The notes under the pieces: model-generated
Seen by the model: only the letters and a program-made list of their open reading frames with translations
Database searches by the model: none
What the model was told of the DNA's origin: nothing
Part shown: piece after piece, positions 53,957 through 62,367 of the stretch
Layout of the letters: every line of letters starts with the position of its first letter
Position numbering within the stretch: position 1 is the first letter of the stretch
Translations under genes and position numbers: made by a program
NCBI GenBank assembly: GCA_036262055.1
Contig: DATAJP010000003.1
Location: forward strand, 372,001-436,000
Direction of reading: 5' to 3'
From: Ignavibacteria bacterium
GTDB lineage: Bacteria > Bacteroidota > Ignavibacteria > Tepidaquicellales > Tepidaquicellaceae
DNA length: 64,000 nucleotides

Positions 53957-54826
53957 TTATGAATTTGTAAACTTACTTTTTGTGAAAAATCTTACAATTA
54001 GATTTATGACAAAAACAAGCAAAATCAAAATCAATGCTCCTGCCCATGCCTGTTCGTGCCAGTCCGTATAAGGTGATTTTGCATAATTATAAATTTGTAT
54101 CGGCAATGATGCAATCGGCTCATCAAGCGATGTGCTAAAAAATTGATTACCGAATGCCGTGAACAAAAGCGGAGCAGTCTCCCCCGCTATTCTGGCAATT
54201 GCAAGAAGAATGCCTGTAATAATTCCCGACATCGCTGTTTTTAGAACAATGTTAAGCGTGGTTTTCCATCTTGAAATTCCCAGCGCAAGAGATGCTTCTC
54301 TTATCGATTGCGGAACAAGCTTCAGCATTTCTTCCGTAATTCGTATCACTGTTGGAATCATAATAATTCCTAATGCAATTCCTCCCGAGAGCGCTGAAAA
54401 TCCTCCCATCGGCATTACGACAATCGTATATGCAAATATTCCTATGACAATTGACGGAATACCGCTGAGAACATCTGTAACAAATTTTATTATGTTAGAA
54501 AAAAGTCCGCCGGAATATTCCGCGACATAGATACCTGCAAGTATCCCGATTGGTATTCCAATCACAGATGAAATTCCGATTAATATTAACGTTCCCACGA
54601 TGGCATTATACATTCCTCCGCCGGTTTCACCGACCGGCTTTGGCATTTCCGTAATGAAGTCCAGTGATAAAAATTTAAATCCTGATGCAGTCGTGTAAAA
54701 GAAAATATAGAGCAAAGGAACAATCGTAATTATAGCCATCAGCACACAAAGAATTAAAATAAGATTGCTCTTCGTTTTTCTGTATCTGAGATATTTATTT
54801 TTTTCTAATAAATCTTTTTCAGCCAT
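53957..54826 (-). CDS. pstA: Phosphate ABC transporter permease PstA
   Basis: 289 residues with six membrane helices. The EAA-type coupling loop is SIREASLALGISRWKTTLNIVL, and the PstA-typical IAGETAPLLFTAFG follows. The start overlaps the pstC stop by one base (TAATG), so the two permeases are coupled. Confidence 0.94.
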   Translation of the reverse strand: MAEKDLLEKNKYLRYRKTKSNLILILCVLMAIITIVPLLYIFFYTTASGFKFLSLDFITEMPKPVGETGGGMYNAIVGTLILIGISSVIGIPIGILAGIYVAEYSGGLFSNIIKFVTDVLSGIPSIVIGIFAYTIVVMPMGGFSALSGGIALGIIMIPTVIRITEEMLKLVPQSIREASLALGISRWKTTLNIVLKTAMSGIITGILLAIARIAGETAPLLFTAFGNQFFSTSLDEPIASLPIQIYNYAKSPYTDWHEQAWAGALILILLVFVINLIVRFFTKSKFTNS

Positions 54827-55647
54827 TATCTTGTTTCGTATTTTCTTGTAACGCTGTAAATTAAAAGTCTTGCAAGTGAATTTATTATGAAAGTAACGAC
54901 AAACAATATCAAGCCAACTTCAATCAATGCGCTGATATGCAATGCTTGGCTTGCCTCAGCAAATTCATTTGCAATAACCGAAGCCATTGAATACGCAGAG
55001 TTAAATAAACCCAGACTGATTTCAGCCCGGTTTCCGATTACCATTGTTACTGCCATTGTCTCACCGACCGCTCTTCCGAAGCCGAGAACTGTTGCGCCGA
55101 GTATTCCGCTCTTTGCATTCAACAGCGCCATTCTTATTGCTTCCCACCTTGTAGCTCCGAGCGCATAGGCTGCTTCTCGCTGAGCAGTCGGAATTGCGCG
55201 TATAACATCACGCGATATTGCGCTGATGATTGGAATAATCATAATTGCAAGAATCACTCCTGCTGTGAACATTCCCGTTCCAATGTTTGTCCCTGTAAAA
55301 AGCGGAATCCATCCCAATATAGAATTAAGAAACGGCTGTACCGATTCCCGCATATATGGAACAAGTACATACAATCCCCAGAACCCAAAAATAATACTTG
55401 GAATTGCGGCAAGAATTTCAATTAAAAAACTGAATACTGTTCTTATTGATTTTGGTGCAAGCTCCGATAAAAAAATTGCAACACCGATACTTACAGGCAA
55501 AGCAATTATCAATGCTATGAGAGACGAAACAACGGTTCCATATATAAAAGCTAACGCGCCAAACTTGTCTTTGACAGGGTCCCAGTCGGATGAAAAAATA
55601 AAACCAAATCCGAACGCTTCTCTCGAGAGGACAGAATGCAGAAACAT
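54826..55647 (-). CDS. pstC: Phosphate ABC transporter permease PstC (start upstream, non-AUG)
   Basis: 273 residues from the first ATG, with the coupling loop TAQREAAYALGATRWEAIRMAL and GRAVGETMAVTMV. Homologues have another helix at the N-terminus. Upstream, the frame stays open to a stop at 55855-55857 and encodes that helix (TLLFACIVIFLLLDIIYEM), preceded by KLLETPEKIIRSKKN. No ATG, GTG or TTG occurs between the stop and 55647. Translation probably begins near 55776 (ATA, giving a KLLETPEK start) or at CTG 55767. A palindromic repeat sits just upstream at 55801-55859. Alternatively the gene has lost its N-terminal helix. Confidence 0.85.
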   Translation of the reverse strand: MFLHSVLSREAFGFGFIFSSDWDPVKDKFGALAFIYGTVVSSLIALIIALPVSIGVAIFLSELAPKSIRTVFSFLIEILAAIPSIIFGFWGLYVLVPYMRESVQPFLNSILGWIPLFTGTNIGTGMFTAGVILAIMIIPIISAISRDVIRAIPTAQREAAYALGATRWEAIRMALLNAKSGILGATVLGFGRAVGETMAVTMVIGNRAEISLGLFNSAYSMASVIANEFAEASQALHISALIEVGLILFVVTFIINSLARLLIYSVTRKYETR

Positions 55648-55800
55648 TTCATATATGATGTCAAGGAGTAAGAAAATTACGATGCAGGCAAAAAGAAGCG
55701 TGATATTCTCGAAGATAATATCGGAAAGATTTTTTTTGCTTCTAATTATTTTTTCAGGAGTTTCCAGAAGCTTTATAGAATTTAATGATAATTGTATAAC

Positions 55801-55859
55801 AGTAGCCGAACTCTTTAGGGTTCGTTTAAAAATAACGAAAGCTAAAGCTTTCGGCTACT
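55801..55859. repeat. 59-bp inverted repeat upstream of pstC
   Basis: Outer arms AGTAGCCGAA and TTTCGGCTACT, with inner GTTCGTT/AACGAAAG around a short AT core. It lies between pstS and pstC. Confidence 0.8.
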
Positions 55860-55880
55860 CAGAATTTTAAATATAAATTC

Positions 55881-56945
55881 TTATAACGGCTGACCGTTAA
55901 AATTAATCGTTTTAATCTTCCCCTGTGTTTTTTCAACCACGGAAGATGGTAATGGAGCATAACCTAAATCAACAGCCATTTGCTGTCCCGAAGTTACCGC
56001 CCAGTTAAGGAATTCTTTTAAAATCTTGCCTTTCATCTGGTCTTTTTGATTTTGGAAAATCAAAATATAAGTATAACTTGAAATCGGATAAGCGCCAGCG
56101 CCGTTTGCATTTGTAATCGACTGTCTTAAATCATCAGGCATCTGTGCAACAGAAACTTCAGCGGCTTTGGTCAGGCTTTCGAGAGAAGGAGTAACAAACT
56201 CACCGCCGGGATTCTGCACGTTTGCATAGTTAAGTTTATTCTGAATTGCATAAACATACTCAACATATCCGATTGAATATGCAAGCTGTTTCACAAGTCC
56301 TGTTACGCCTTCATTTCCTTTTCCGCCCTGACCAACCGGAAACCTCACATCTTTTGCAGTTCCATGCTGGGCTTTCCATTCTTCACTTGCTTTGGAAAGA
56401 AAATCGGTGAATACATATGTTGTTCCGCTTCCGTCTGTCCTGTAACACACTATTATTTCTTTATCGGGAAGAGTAACACCGGGATTTGCGTTTGCAATTT
56501 CAGGATCATTCCATTTTTTTATTTTGCCTGAAAATATATCTACGATTGCTTTTTGTGTAAGGTTAATGTTTTGCTTTACTTCAGGAATATTATATGTCAA
56601 TACTACAGAGCCGATTACGGTTGGAATGTTCATAATATTGTTATTTCCATTTGCATCATTTGCTTTTTTCATTTCAGCATCAGACATCGGGCTGTCTGAA
56701 GCACCAAAGTCAACTGTTCCTTCGGTAATCTGTCTTACTCCGCCTCCGCTTCCGATTGACTGGTAATTTATGGTTGCATTAGGATTTAACTTATGATATT
56801 CAAAAAACCATTTTGAATACAAAGGATAAGGAAATGTTGCCCCCGCTCCGTTAATTAAAGTAGTTCCTCCATCTGTTCCCTGATTTTTTTTCCCGCAAGA
56901 AACCATCAGAAGAGCTGACAGTAAAACAACATAAATTAATTTCAT
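55881..56945 (-). CDS. pstS: Phosphate ABC transporter substrate-binding protein
   Basis: 354 residues with a lipoprotein signal (MVSCGKK). Typical PstS: INGAGATFPYPLYSKWF, NYQSIGSGGGVRQITEGTVDFGASD and YRTDGSGTTYVFTDFL, the residues that bind phosphate oxygens. It is first in the pstS-pstC-pstA-pstB run. No PHO box is recognisable. Confidence 0.95.
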   Translation of the reverse strand: MKLIYVVLLSALLMVSCGKKNQGTDGGTTLINGAGATFPYPLYSKWFFEYHKLNPNATINYQSIGSGGGVRQITEGTVDFGASDSPMSDAEMKKANDANGNNNIMNIPTVIGSVVLTYNIPEVKQNINLTQKAIVDIFSGKIKKWNDPEIANANPGVTLPDKEIIVCYRTDGSGTTYVFTDFLSKASEEWKAQHGTAKDVRFPVGQGGKGNEGVTGLVKQLAYSIGYVEYVYAIQNKLNYANVQNPGGEFVTPSLESLTKAAEVSVAQMPDDLRQSITNANGAGAYPISSYTYILIFQNQKDQMKGKILKEFLNWAVTSGQQMAVDLGYAPLPSSVVEKTQGKIKTINFNGQPL

Positions 56946-57039
56946 ATTTTATTATTAAGTTTGTGTTAAGTGCTTAATACAAAAATATGAAATTCGATTT
57001 TGTGTTATTGTTAAGAAATTGTAAAGGAATTTCCCAAAA

Positions 57040-57072
57040 ATAAAAAACCCGGCTTGCACCGGGTCTTTTTCA
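57040..57072 (-). terminator. Rho-independent terminator
   Basis: Stem AACCCGG/CCGGGTC with loop CTTGCA and A/T flanks, 52 nt beyond the LTXXQ gene stop. Confidence 0.75.
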
Positions 57073-57123
57073 ATAAACAGTCATAATTGCACTGTCTATT
57101 TATATTAGATATTGGAGTTAAAT

Positions 57124-57582
57124 TTATTTTTCAGGCAGCGGCTCTTTTCTGAGTTCTTTCATCTCGCCTTGAGTCTTGTTTTTGCGTTTTTCTTTATGCT
57201 TGCCTTTTTCTTTATGCTTTCCTTTATGATCCTGTTTATGTTTATTCCATTGCTCAAGCTGTTCGGCAGTTAAAACGCTTTCAATTCTTGAGTTAATATC
57301 TTTCATATATTGCTGTCTTTGTTCCTTCGATGGTTTTTCACCTGAATTCATCCTTGTCTGTCTGTCCAAAGCTGCCTGATAAAAAATATCATATACCTGT
57401 TTATACTGCGTATCTGAAAGACCTAATTTGTCTTTCATTTTTGATGCCTTTTTTTCGGCATATTGTTCCGGGGTTTTCTTAAGCTTCATTGGTTTATTAC
57501 TGTCATCATTCTGCGCCATTGAAATTGATGTAAACGCAAAAAGTAGAGTAAAAGCCACAAAAAATAATTTTAATACTTTCAT
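57124..57582 (-). CDS. LTXXQ/Spy-like periplasmic protein
   Basis: 152 residues. The signal peptide ends SMAQ. A helical core (KLGLSDTQYKQVYDIFYQAA..., SVLTAEQLEQWNKHKQ) has the L(S/T)xxQ repeats of Spy/CpxP-like proteins, and the tail is Lys/His-rich (KHKEKGKHKEKRKNK). Members bind unfolded proteins or metals in the periplasm. The role here is unknown. Confidence 0.8.
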   Translation of the reverse strand: MKVLKLFFVAFTLLFAFTSISMAQNDDSNKPMKLKKTPEQYAEKKASKMKDKLGLSDTQYKQVYDIFYQAALDRQTRMNSGEKPSKEQRQQYMKDINSRIESVLTAEQLEQWNKHKQDHKGKHKEKGKHKEKRKNKTQGEMKELRKEPLPEK

Positions 57583-57742
57583 TAATTTTTCCTTTAATTA
57601 TTAGAAATTTATAATATGACAATGAATTTAGCATTCGGTTTAATCATTACTTAAAATTTCTAAAATTTCTAAATTTTATTGATATTGATTTTACGTTTAT
57701 ATTAAGTCATTTTATTAATCATTTTCATTAAAGCTAAAACCA

Positions 57743-58354
57743 ATGAAATCAAAAATCTACTTTCTTGCAGTTTTTTTAGTTTTATTATTTAACTTACCCT
57801 CGTATTCACAAAATCTTAAATTAATACAATACATTTCATTTGAAATAGGAACCGGCAATACTGAAGTTTCTATTGCTAACAGAGACAGCATTGCTAACAA
57901 TTTCGGTATCACAACCAAAAGCGCTTTATTCGGCGGCGTATCTGTAAAGATTCCCTATCTTGTCGGAGGGTTATATTATTATGATAATAAATTTACTATG
58001 ACAGACAGAGGACAGACTTATGAAATCAACAACGGTTATTTATCATTGGTTGCTTTATATGATTTTTTGCAGTTAAACATGAATGATTTGATTTTTGCAA
58101 GTCTTAAGCTTGGCTTAAGCGGTTCGGTATTAATATCTAAAAAAGATAACGGTCCGAGATTTCAATATAAATCTGTGGTCGTTGGCATAAATGGTAAGGT
58201 TGACGCTACTATGAACGTTGCGCCAACAATCGGCATAACCGTCGGGCTTGATTATAACTATAACGGACTTTCAAATCCCATAATAGTTGATGACAAATAT
58301 CCGTTACGATTATCTTCGTTTAAGTTTTACGCCGGAATAAGAAAATATTTTTAA
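57743..58354 (+). CDS. Predicted outer-membrane beta-barrel protein
   Basis: 203 residues with a signal peptide ending SYSQ. About eight amphipathic strands, such as LIQYISFEIGTGNTEVSIAN and FASLKLGLSGSVLISKK, end in an aromatic C-terminus (FYAGIRKYF), as in OmpW/OmpA-like small barrels. No motif identifies a substrate. It is monocistronic with a family A repeat and a terminator after it. Confidence 0.75.
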   Translation: MKSKIYFLAVFLVLLFNLPSYSQNLKLIQYISFEIGTGNTEVSIANRDSIANNFGITTKSALFGGVSVKIPYLVGGLYYYDNKFTMTDRGQTYEINNGYLSLVALYDFLQLNMNDLIFASLKLGLSGSVLISKKDNGPRFQYKSVVVGINGKVDATMNVAPTIGITVGLDYNYNGLSNPIIVDDKYPLRLSSFKFYAGIRKYF

Positions 58355-58363
58355 GCTTCAGAA

Positions 58364-58403
58364 GTCATTCCCGCGGGGAACCCTTTGGGTCACGCGGGAA
58401 TCC
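58364..58403. repeat. Long-form family A repeat
   Basis: GTCATTCCCGCGGGGAACCC, then TTTGGGTCACGCGGGAATCC. The insert between the arms matches the reverse of the copies at 5176 and 62509. Confidence 0.85.
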
Positions 58404-58437
58404 TAGTAAGTATTATATATTTTTATTTATATAAAAC

Positions 58438-58471
58438 AAAAACCCGATGCTTATTCAACTTCGGGTTTTTT
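58438..58471 (+). terminator. Rho-independent terminator
   Basis: Stem AAAAACCCGA/TCGGGTTTTT, 13-base loop. Confidence 0.8.
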
Positions 58472-58483
58472 CATTACATCTCG

Positions 58484-58556
<73 letters not shown>

Positions 58557-58565
58557 ATTTATATA

Positions 58566-58573
58566 CAAATATA
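58566..58573 (-). promoter_or_regulatory. Possible -7 box for tRNA-fMet
   Basis: On the minus strand this reads TATATTTG, a TAnnTTTG match 10 nt before the tRNA 5' end. The -33 partner is not at the normal spacing. Confidence 0.4.
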
Positions 58574-58607
58574 AGCATTTTATTACAAAGATTAAAGGTG
58601 GTTTTAA

Positions 58608-58684
58608 ATGAAAAGGCAAAAGTAAAAAAGCAAAAATTTAGAAATGAATAATATTTTTTTGCCTTTTGCTTTTTGCCTTTTCAC
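58608..58684. repeat. Imperfect inverted repeat (family E)
   Basis: Left arm GAAAAGGCAAAAGTAAAAAA, right arm GCCTTTTGCTTTTTGCC, then TTTTCAC. It lies between tRNA-fMet and etfB and may form a long AT-rich hairpin. Confidence 0.6.
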
Positions 58685-58695
58685 TCGCAATTGAA

Positions 58696-58726
58696 TTGAT
58701 TTTCCCGCACGATAAAAGTATTTTTG
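58696..58726 (+). promoter_or_regulatory. Bacteroidota-type promoter for etfB
   Basis: TTG, 20 bases, TATTTTTG, a good match to the -33/-7 pattern. The start site would fall about 20 nt before the etfB ATG. Confidence 0.5.
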
Positions 58727-58752
58727 AATATTATATAATTCAAAGCTAATTA

Positions 58753-59502
58753 ATGAACATAATTGTCTGTGTTTCTTTAGTCCCCGACAGCACAACCAAA
58801 GTCAAAATCGCCCCCGATAACAAATCAATCGACCAAACCGGAGTTAGTTTCATCATCAATCCATACGATGAGTTTGCAGTAGAAGAAGCCGTTCAGTTAA
58901 AAGAGAAAAACGGAGGAGAAGTTACTGTCATAAGTTTTGGTACCGATAAATCGAAGGAAGCCATCAAAAAAGCTTTCCAGATGGGCGGAGATAAAGGCAT
59001 TTTGATTAAGTCTGATACGGAAAATTTCGATTCTTATACAGTTGCAAGAAACCTTGCCGATGTAATTAAGTCTAAAAATCCTGACATTGTATTATTCGGA
59101 AAGCAATCCATAGACTTCGACGGAATGCTTATTCCCAACATGGTTGGTGAAATGCTTGATTTGCCTGCCATTAACGTTGTAGTAAAGCTTGAAATCAGCG
59201 GCACAAAAGTTACTGCCGAGCGTGAAATCGAAGGCGGTATCGAGATTGTTGAGTCATCAATGCCAATCATAATCGGAACACAAAAGGGAATTAACAATCC
59301 TCGTTACCCGAACTTGAAAAGTATCATGGCTTCAAAATCAAAACCGATTGAAGAAGCAAAGCCGACTTATACCGGCAACAAAACTGAAATTCTTGAAATG
59401 GCTTTACCTGCCGCAAAAGGAAAAGGAAAAATTCTCGAAGGCGGCGCTGACCAGGTACCTGAATTAGTAAGATTATTAAGAGAAGAGGCCAAGGTAATAT
59501 AA
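58753..59502 (+). CDS. etfB: Electron transfer flavoprotein beta subunit
   Basis: 249 residues. MNIIVCVSLVPDSTTKVKI opens the ETF alpha/beta fold; NPYDEFAVEEAVQLKEKNGG and LFGKQSIDFDGMLIPNM are ETF-beta signatures that bind AMP. It passes electrons from acyl-CoA and other dehydrogenases towards quinone together with EtfA, encoded just downstream. Between the two genes lies a family D repeat. Confidence 0.95.
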   Translation: MNIIVCVSLVPDSTTKVKIAPDNKSIDQTGVSFIINPYDEFAVEEAVQLKEKNGGEVTVISFGTDKSKEAIKKAFQMGGDKGILIKSDTENFDSYTVARNLADVIKSKNPDIVLFGKQSIDFDGMLIPNMVGEMLDLPAINVVVKLEISGTKVTAEREIEGGIEIVESSMPIIIGTQKGINNPRYPNLKSIMASKSKPIEEAKPTYTGNKTEILEMALPAAKGKGKILEGGADQVPELVRLLREEAKVI

Positions 59503-59583
59503 CAATTAGTGATTAGTAATGTGCAATTAATAATTACTAAAAAAATTAATTTGTGAAAATTTGTGTTAATATGTGGTCAGGTT

Positions 59584-59630
59584 TTTACATTTTACGTCTC
59601 ACGTTTGACATTTCACATTTGACCTTTGAC
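59584..59630. repeat. Family D repeat between etfB and etfA
   Basis: TTTACATTTTACGTCTCACG, then TTTGACATTTCACATTTGAC and CTTTGAC. It shares the CGTCTCACGTTT word with 8770-8796. The rest of the 185-bp gap has no other clear feature. Confidence 0.65.
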
Positions 59631-59687
59631 AGAACCATAGATACTTTAAAATTAATTCTCAAAATAGAATAGTAAAATAAAGAAAGA

Positions 59688-60704
59688 ATGTCTAATAAAA
59701 TACTTGCCTTTGTTGAAGCAAAGGAAAATAAATTCAGAAACTCTGCATTTGAAGTAATCACCGAAGCAAAGAAGCTTTCAGAAGAGCTTAAATGCGAGTT
59801 TGAAGTTCTTGCAATCGGAAACGCAGCTGCAGAAGAAGATACAAAGAATCTCGGAACTTACGGAGCAACAAAAGTAAATTTTGTGAACAATGATGAGCTT
59901 GATTCGAAAGCGCCTGCAGGCGGATTTATATACTCACAAACTGCATTTGGAAAAGTAGTGAGTGCGTATGCAAAGAATAATAACTGTAACATAATCGTTT
60001 TATCGGCTACATCACTTGGCAAGGACATTGCTCCGAGAATTGCGGTGCAAACTGAATCCGCAGTATGTCCTGATTGCGTTGACATAAAAGTTGATGGTGA
60101 AAATATTATTGCTAAACGTCCGGTTATTGCCGGAAAATCCTATGTAACATTAAAATTCAATTCCCCTAATGTTTTGATTACTCTCAGACCGAATGTTTTC
60201 AAAGCCCATAAAGCAAGCGATGCTCAGGCAGAAATTGCAAAAGTTGATATTGGTTCGCTCGGAATTTCGGATAAAGATTTTAAAACTACGGTTAAAGAAA
60301 TTAAAGTTTCTTCCGAAAAGCTTGACGTTGCGGAAGCTGACATTATAGTATCAGGCGGACGCGGATTGCGCGGACCTGAGAACTTCCATCTAATCGAAGA
60401 GCTTGCAAAAACAGTCGGAGGCGCAACGGGTGCTTCACGTGCAGTAGTTGATGCAGGATGGAGACCTCACGGCGAGCAGGTCGGACAAACGGGAAAAACT
60501 GTCTCCCCTTCTCTTTATATTGCCTGCGGTATCAGCGGAGCTATTCAGCATCTTGCAGGAATGTCTTCTTCAAAATGCATAGTTGCAATAAACAAAGATA
60601 AAGATGCTCCGATTTTTCAGATTGCCGATTACGGTATTGTCGGAGATTGTTTTGAAATTCTCCCTGCGCTAAATGAAGAATTAAAGAAAGTCCTAGCTCA
60701 CTAA
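59688..60704 (+). CDS. etfA: Electron transfer flavoprotein alpha subunit
   Basis: 338 residues. The C-terminal FAD-binding domain is complete: SGGRGLRGPENFHLIEELA, GATGASRAVVDAGWRPHGEQ, QTGKTVSPSLYIACGISGAI and DAPIFQIADYGIVGD. With EtfB it forms the soluble electron carrier. The quinone oxidoreductase partner is not in the window. Confidence 0.96.
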   Translation: MSNKILAFVEAKENKFRNSAFEVITEAKKLSEELKCEFEVLAIGNAAAEEDTKNLGTYGATKVNFVNNDELDSKAPAGGFIYSQTAFGKVVSAYAKNNNCNIIVLSATSLGKDIAPRIAVQTESAVCPDCVDIKVDGENIIAKRPVIAGKSYVTLKFNSPNVLITLRPNVFKAHKASDAQAEIAKVDIGSLGISDKDFKTTVKEIKVSSEKLDVAEADIIVSGGRGLRGPENFHLIEELAKTVGGATGASRAVVDAGWRPHGEQVGQTGKTVSPSLYIACGISGAIQHLAGMSSSKCIVAINKDKDAPIFQIADYGIVGDCFEILPALNEELKKVLAH

Positions 60705-60750
60705 GATTTTTTTATGAAACGAAGTATAAAATTCCATTGTTAATATACTT

Positions 60751-60812
60751 GTCATTCCTGCGAAGGCAGGAATCCATCAACGTTTCGTTGACCCTGAAAC
60801 AAGTTCAGGGTA
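60751..60812. repeat. Composite repeat: family A hairpin plus two short palindromes
   Basis: 60751-60775 is family A (GTCATTCCTGCG, then AAGGCAGGAATCC). It is followed by CAACGTTTCGTTG and ACCCTGAAACAAGTTCAGGG, each a small hairpin. It may terminate etfA. Confidence 0.8.
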
Positions 60813-60912
60813 ACAATATAACAAGTATTTAAACAATTGTTTCTAATTTGATTTAATTAATGAAACAATTTATTTTTAACTGTGTAAAAATATTTAAGAA
60901 GTAAAAGTTTAT

Positions 60913-61536
60913 ATGGATAATAACGACATAATACAAGTTGACATATATGGTTTATCACTTTCCTCTTCATTGCAGGGCGGCGGATATGCTATAATTTTAA
61001 AAGAAGTTAGCGGCGATAGAAGAATTCCGATTATTATCGGGCATTCCGAAGCTCAGGCAATTGCATTCGAACTTGAGGGCATTAAACCCCCAAGACCGCT
61101 TACACACGACCTTACAAAAAATATAATTGAAGCTCTCGGCTTCAATGTAACGAGCGTCATAATAAACGAGCTTAAGGATTCGACATTCTACGCAAAGATA
61201 AAGTTCGATGCTTCATCTCTTGATGAAATGGATGCGCGTCCTTCCGATGCCATTGCTCTCGCATTAAAATTTTCAGCGCCGATTTTTATTTCTTCATCGA
61301 TTATGGACGAAATAGGGTTTGTGCCGGAAAATGAAAATCAGGAAATTGGAAAAATTGAAAATGTTTCTGAGTATGCAGAAAGCAGTTCAGAGGAAACAAT
61401 CAACGAATCTCCAAAGGAAAGAAAATTAAGAAAGCTCAAAGGCGAACTTGACGAAGCTATCGCGAAGGAAGATTACGAAAAAGCTGCTACGCTGAGAGAC
61501 GAAATAAGAAAAATTGATTTATCAAACTTAAATTAA
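60913..61536 (+). CDS. Bifunctional nuclease (DUF151) with UVR domain
   Basis: 207 residues. The N-terminal DUF151 domain (about 1-130) has GYAIILKEVSGDRRIPIIIG, EAQAIAFELEGIKPPRPLTH and DARPSDAIALALKFSAPIF, as in Thermotoga TM0160, a bifunctional DNase/RNase. A linker of about 30 acidic residues leads to a UVR helix-hairpin (LRKLKGELDEAIAKEDYEKAA), the UvrB/UvrC-interaction motif also seen in ClpC. This combination is common in Bacteroidota. In vivo role is unknown. Confidence 0.9.
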   Translation: MDNNDIIQVDIYGLSLSSSLQGGGYAIILKEVSGDRRIPIIIGHSEAQAIAFELEGIKPPRPLTHDLTKNIIEALGFNVTSVIINELKDSTFYAKIKFDASSLDEMDARPSDAIALALKFSAPIFISSSIMDEIGFVPENENQEIGKIENVSEYAESSSEETINESPKERKLRKLKGELDEAIAKEDYEKAATLRDEIRKIDLSNLN

Positions 61537-61557
61537 TTAACTTTAAAAAATAACTAA

Positions 61558-62178
61558 GTGAAAAAAACAACCATTTCTTTCATCATCGTTTTAGCTTTAT
61601 TATTCACTTCAAACGCATTTTCACAAAACTTAAATTCCCTTAAAAACGATTCACAAGAACAGACTTCTTATCTTAATTCTGTTCTTAACAAAAAATTGGA
61701 TTTAAACAGCAACAAAAAGCTTATGCTTGTTAATCCCGCAACTGCAAAAACATCTTTGGGAGTAAATGTTGGGTTCGCCAATATAGAAAAAGGAACAGGT
61801 ATAGCACTTGGATTGTTTGCGGAGGTTAGATTAACAGATTTTTCTTTTGTTCCGCAGGCGAATTACTGGAAAGTTAATGATATGACGAATTTTGAGTTGG
61901 CTGCAATTGCAAGAATGAGATTCAAATCAGTTCAGATTGAACCGTATATTGATGGCGGTTTAGGTTTGAATTTTTTGACCTTAAACGTTCCTCCGAATAA
62001 TAGATCTGAATCAATCACAAAGCTCAGCATAGATGTCGGCGGCGGAATAGAGCTGCTCACAATTTCTCCGAGCTATTCATTGATTTTTGATGCAAAGTAT
62101 AAAATTATCATTAAAGACGAAGGGAACATTGACGGTTTTGTTGTAACCGGCGGAATTAAATTCCCCATGAATCCTTAA
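61558..62178 (+). CDS. Predicted outer-membrane beta-barrel protein
   Basis: 206 residues from GTG 61558. The signal peptide ends AFSQ. A coiled leader (LNSLKNDSQEQTSYLNSV) precedes an eight-strand barrel-like region (FVPQANYWKV, PYIDGGLGLNFLT, GGIELLTISPSY). It resembles small OmpA/OmpX-type or DUF3575-like barrels, but no family is certain. It lies 21 nt after the nuclease gene, with a terminator after it. Confidence 0.75.
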   Translation: MKKTTISFIIVLALLFTSNAFSQNLNSLKNDSQEQTSYLNSVLNKKLDLNSNKKLMLVNPATAKTSLGVNVGFANIEKGTGIALGLFAEVRLTDFSFVPQANYWKVNDMTNFELAAIARMRFKSVQIEPYIDGGLGLNFLTLNVPPNNRSESITKLSIDVGGGIELLTISPSYSLIFDAKYKIIIKDEGNIDGFVVTGGIKFPMNP

Positions 62179-62196
62179 AATAAAATAAAACTTTTT

Positions 62197-62237
62197 AAAA
62201 AAAGCGTATCTGATTGAATATCATTTACGCTTTTTTT
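62197..62237 (+). terminator. Rho-independent terminator
   Basis: Stem AAAAAAAGCGTA/TACGCTTTTTTT with a 17-base loop. Confidence 0.8.
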
Positions 62238-62289
62238 GTTTATACTTGTTCTGCCTGCAAAGGCACAAAGACGTAAAGGGAAACAAAAT

Positions 62290-62353
62290 AATTCCCCCTT
62301 AGTAAAGGGGGTTAGGGGGTTGTTTGAAGTCATTCCCGCGGAAGCGGGAATCC
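62290..62353. repeat. C/G-rich repeat and family A copy upstream of coaX
   Basis: 62290-62320 (ATTCCCCCTTAGTAAAGGGG, then GTTAGGGGG) relates to 34850-34881. 62329-62353 is a family A hairpin ending 14 nt before the coaX start. Confidence 0.8.
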
Positions 62354-62367
62354 CAATACAGTTTTAA

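Noticed and set aside
55226-55870. A 214-codon plus-strand open frame across pstC
   Set aside because: It is antisense to a clear permease gene and has no family resemblance; its composition is that of a shadow frame.
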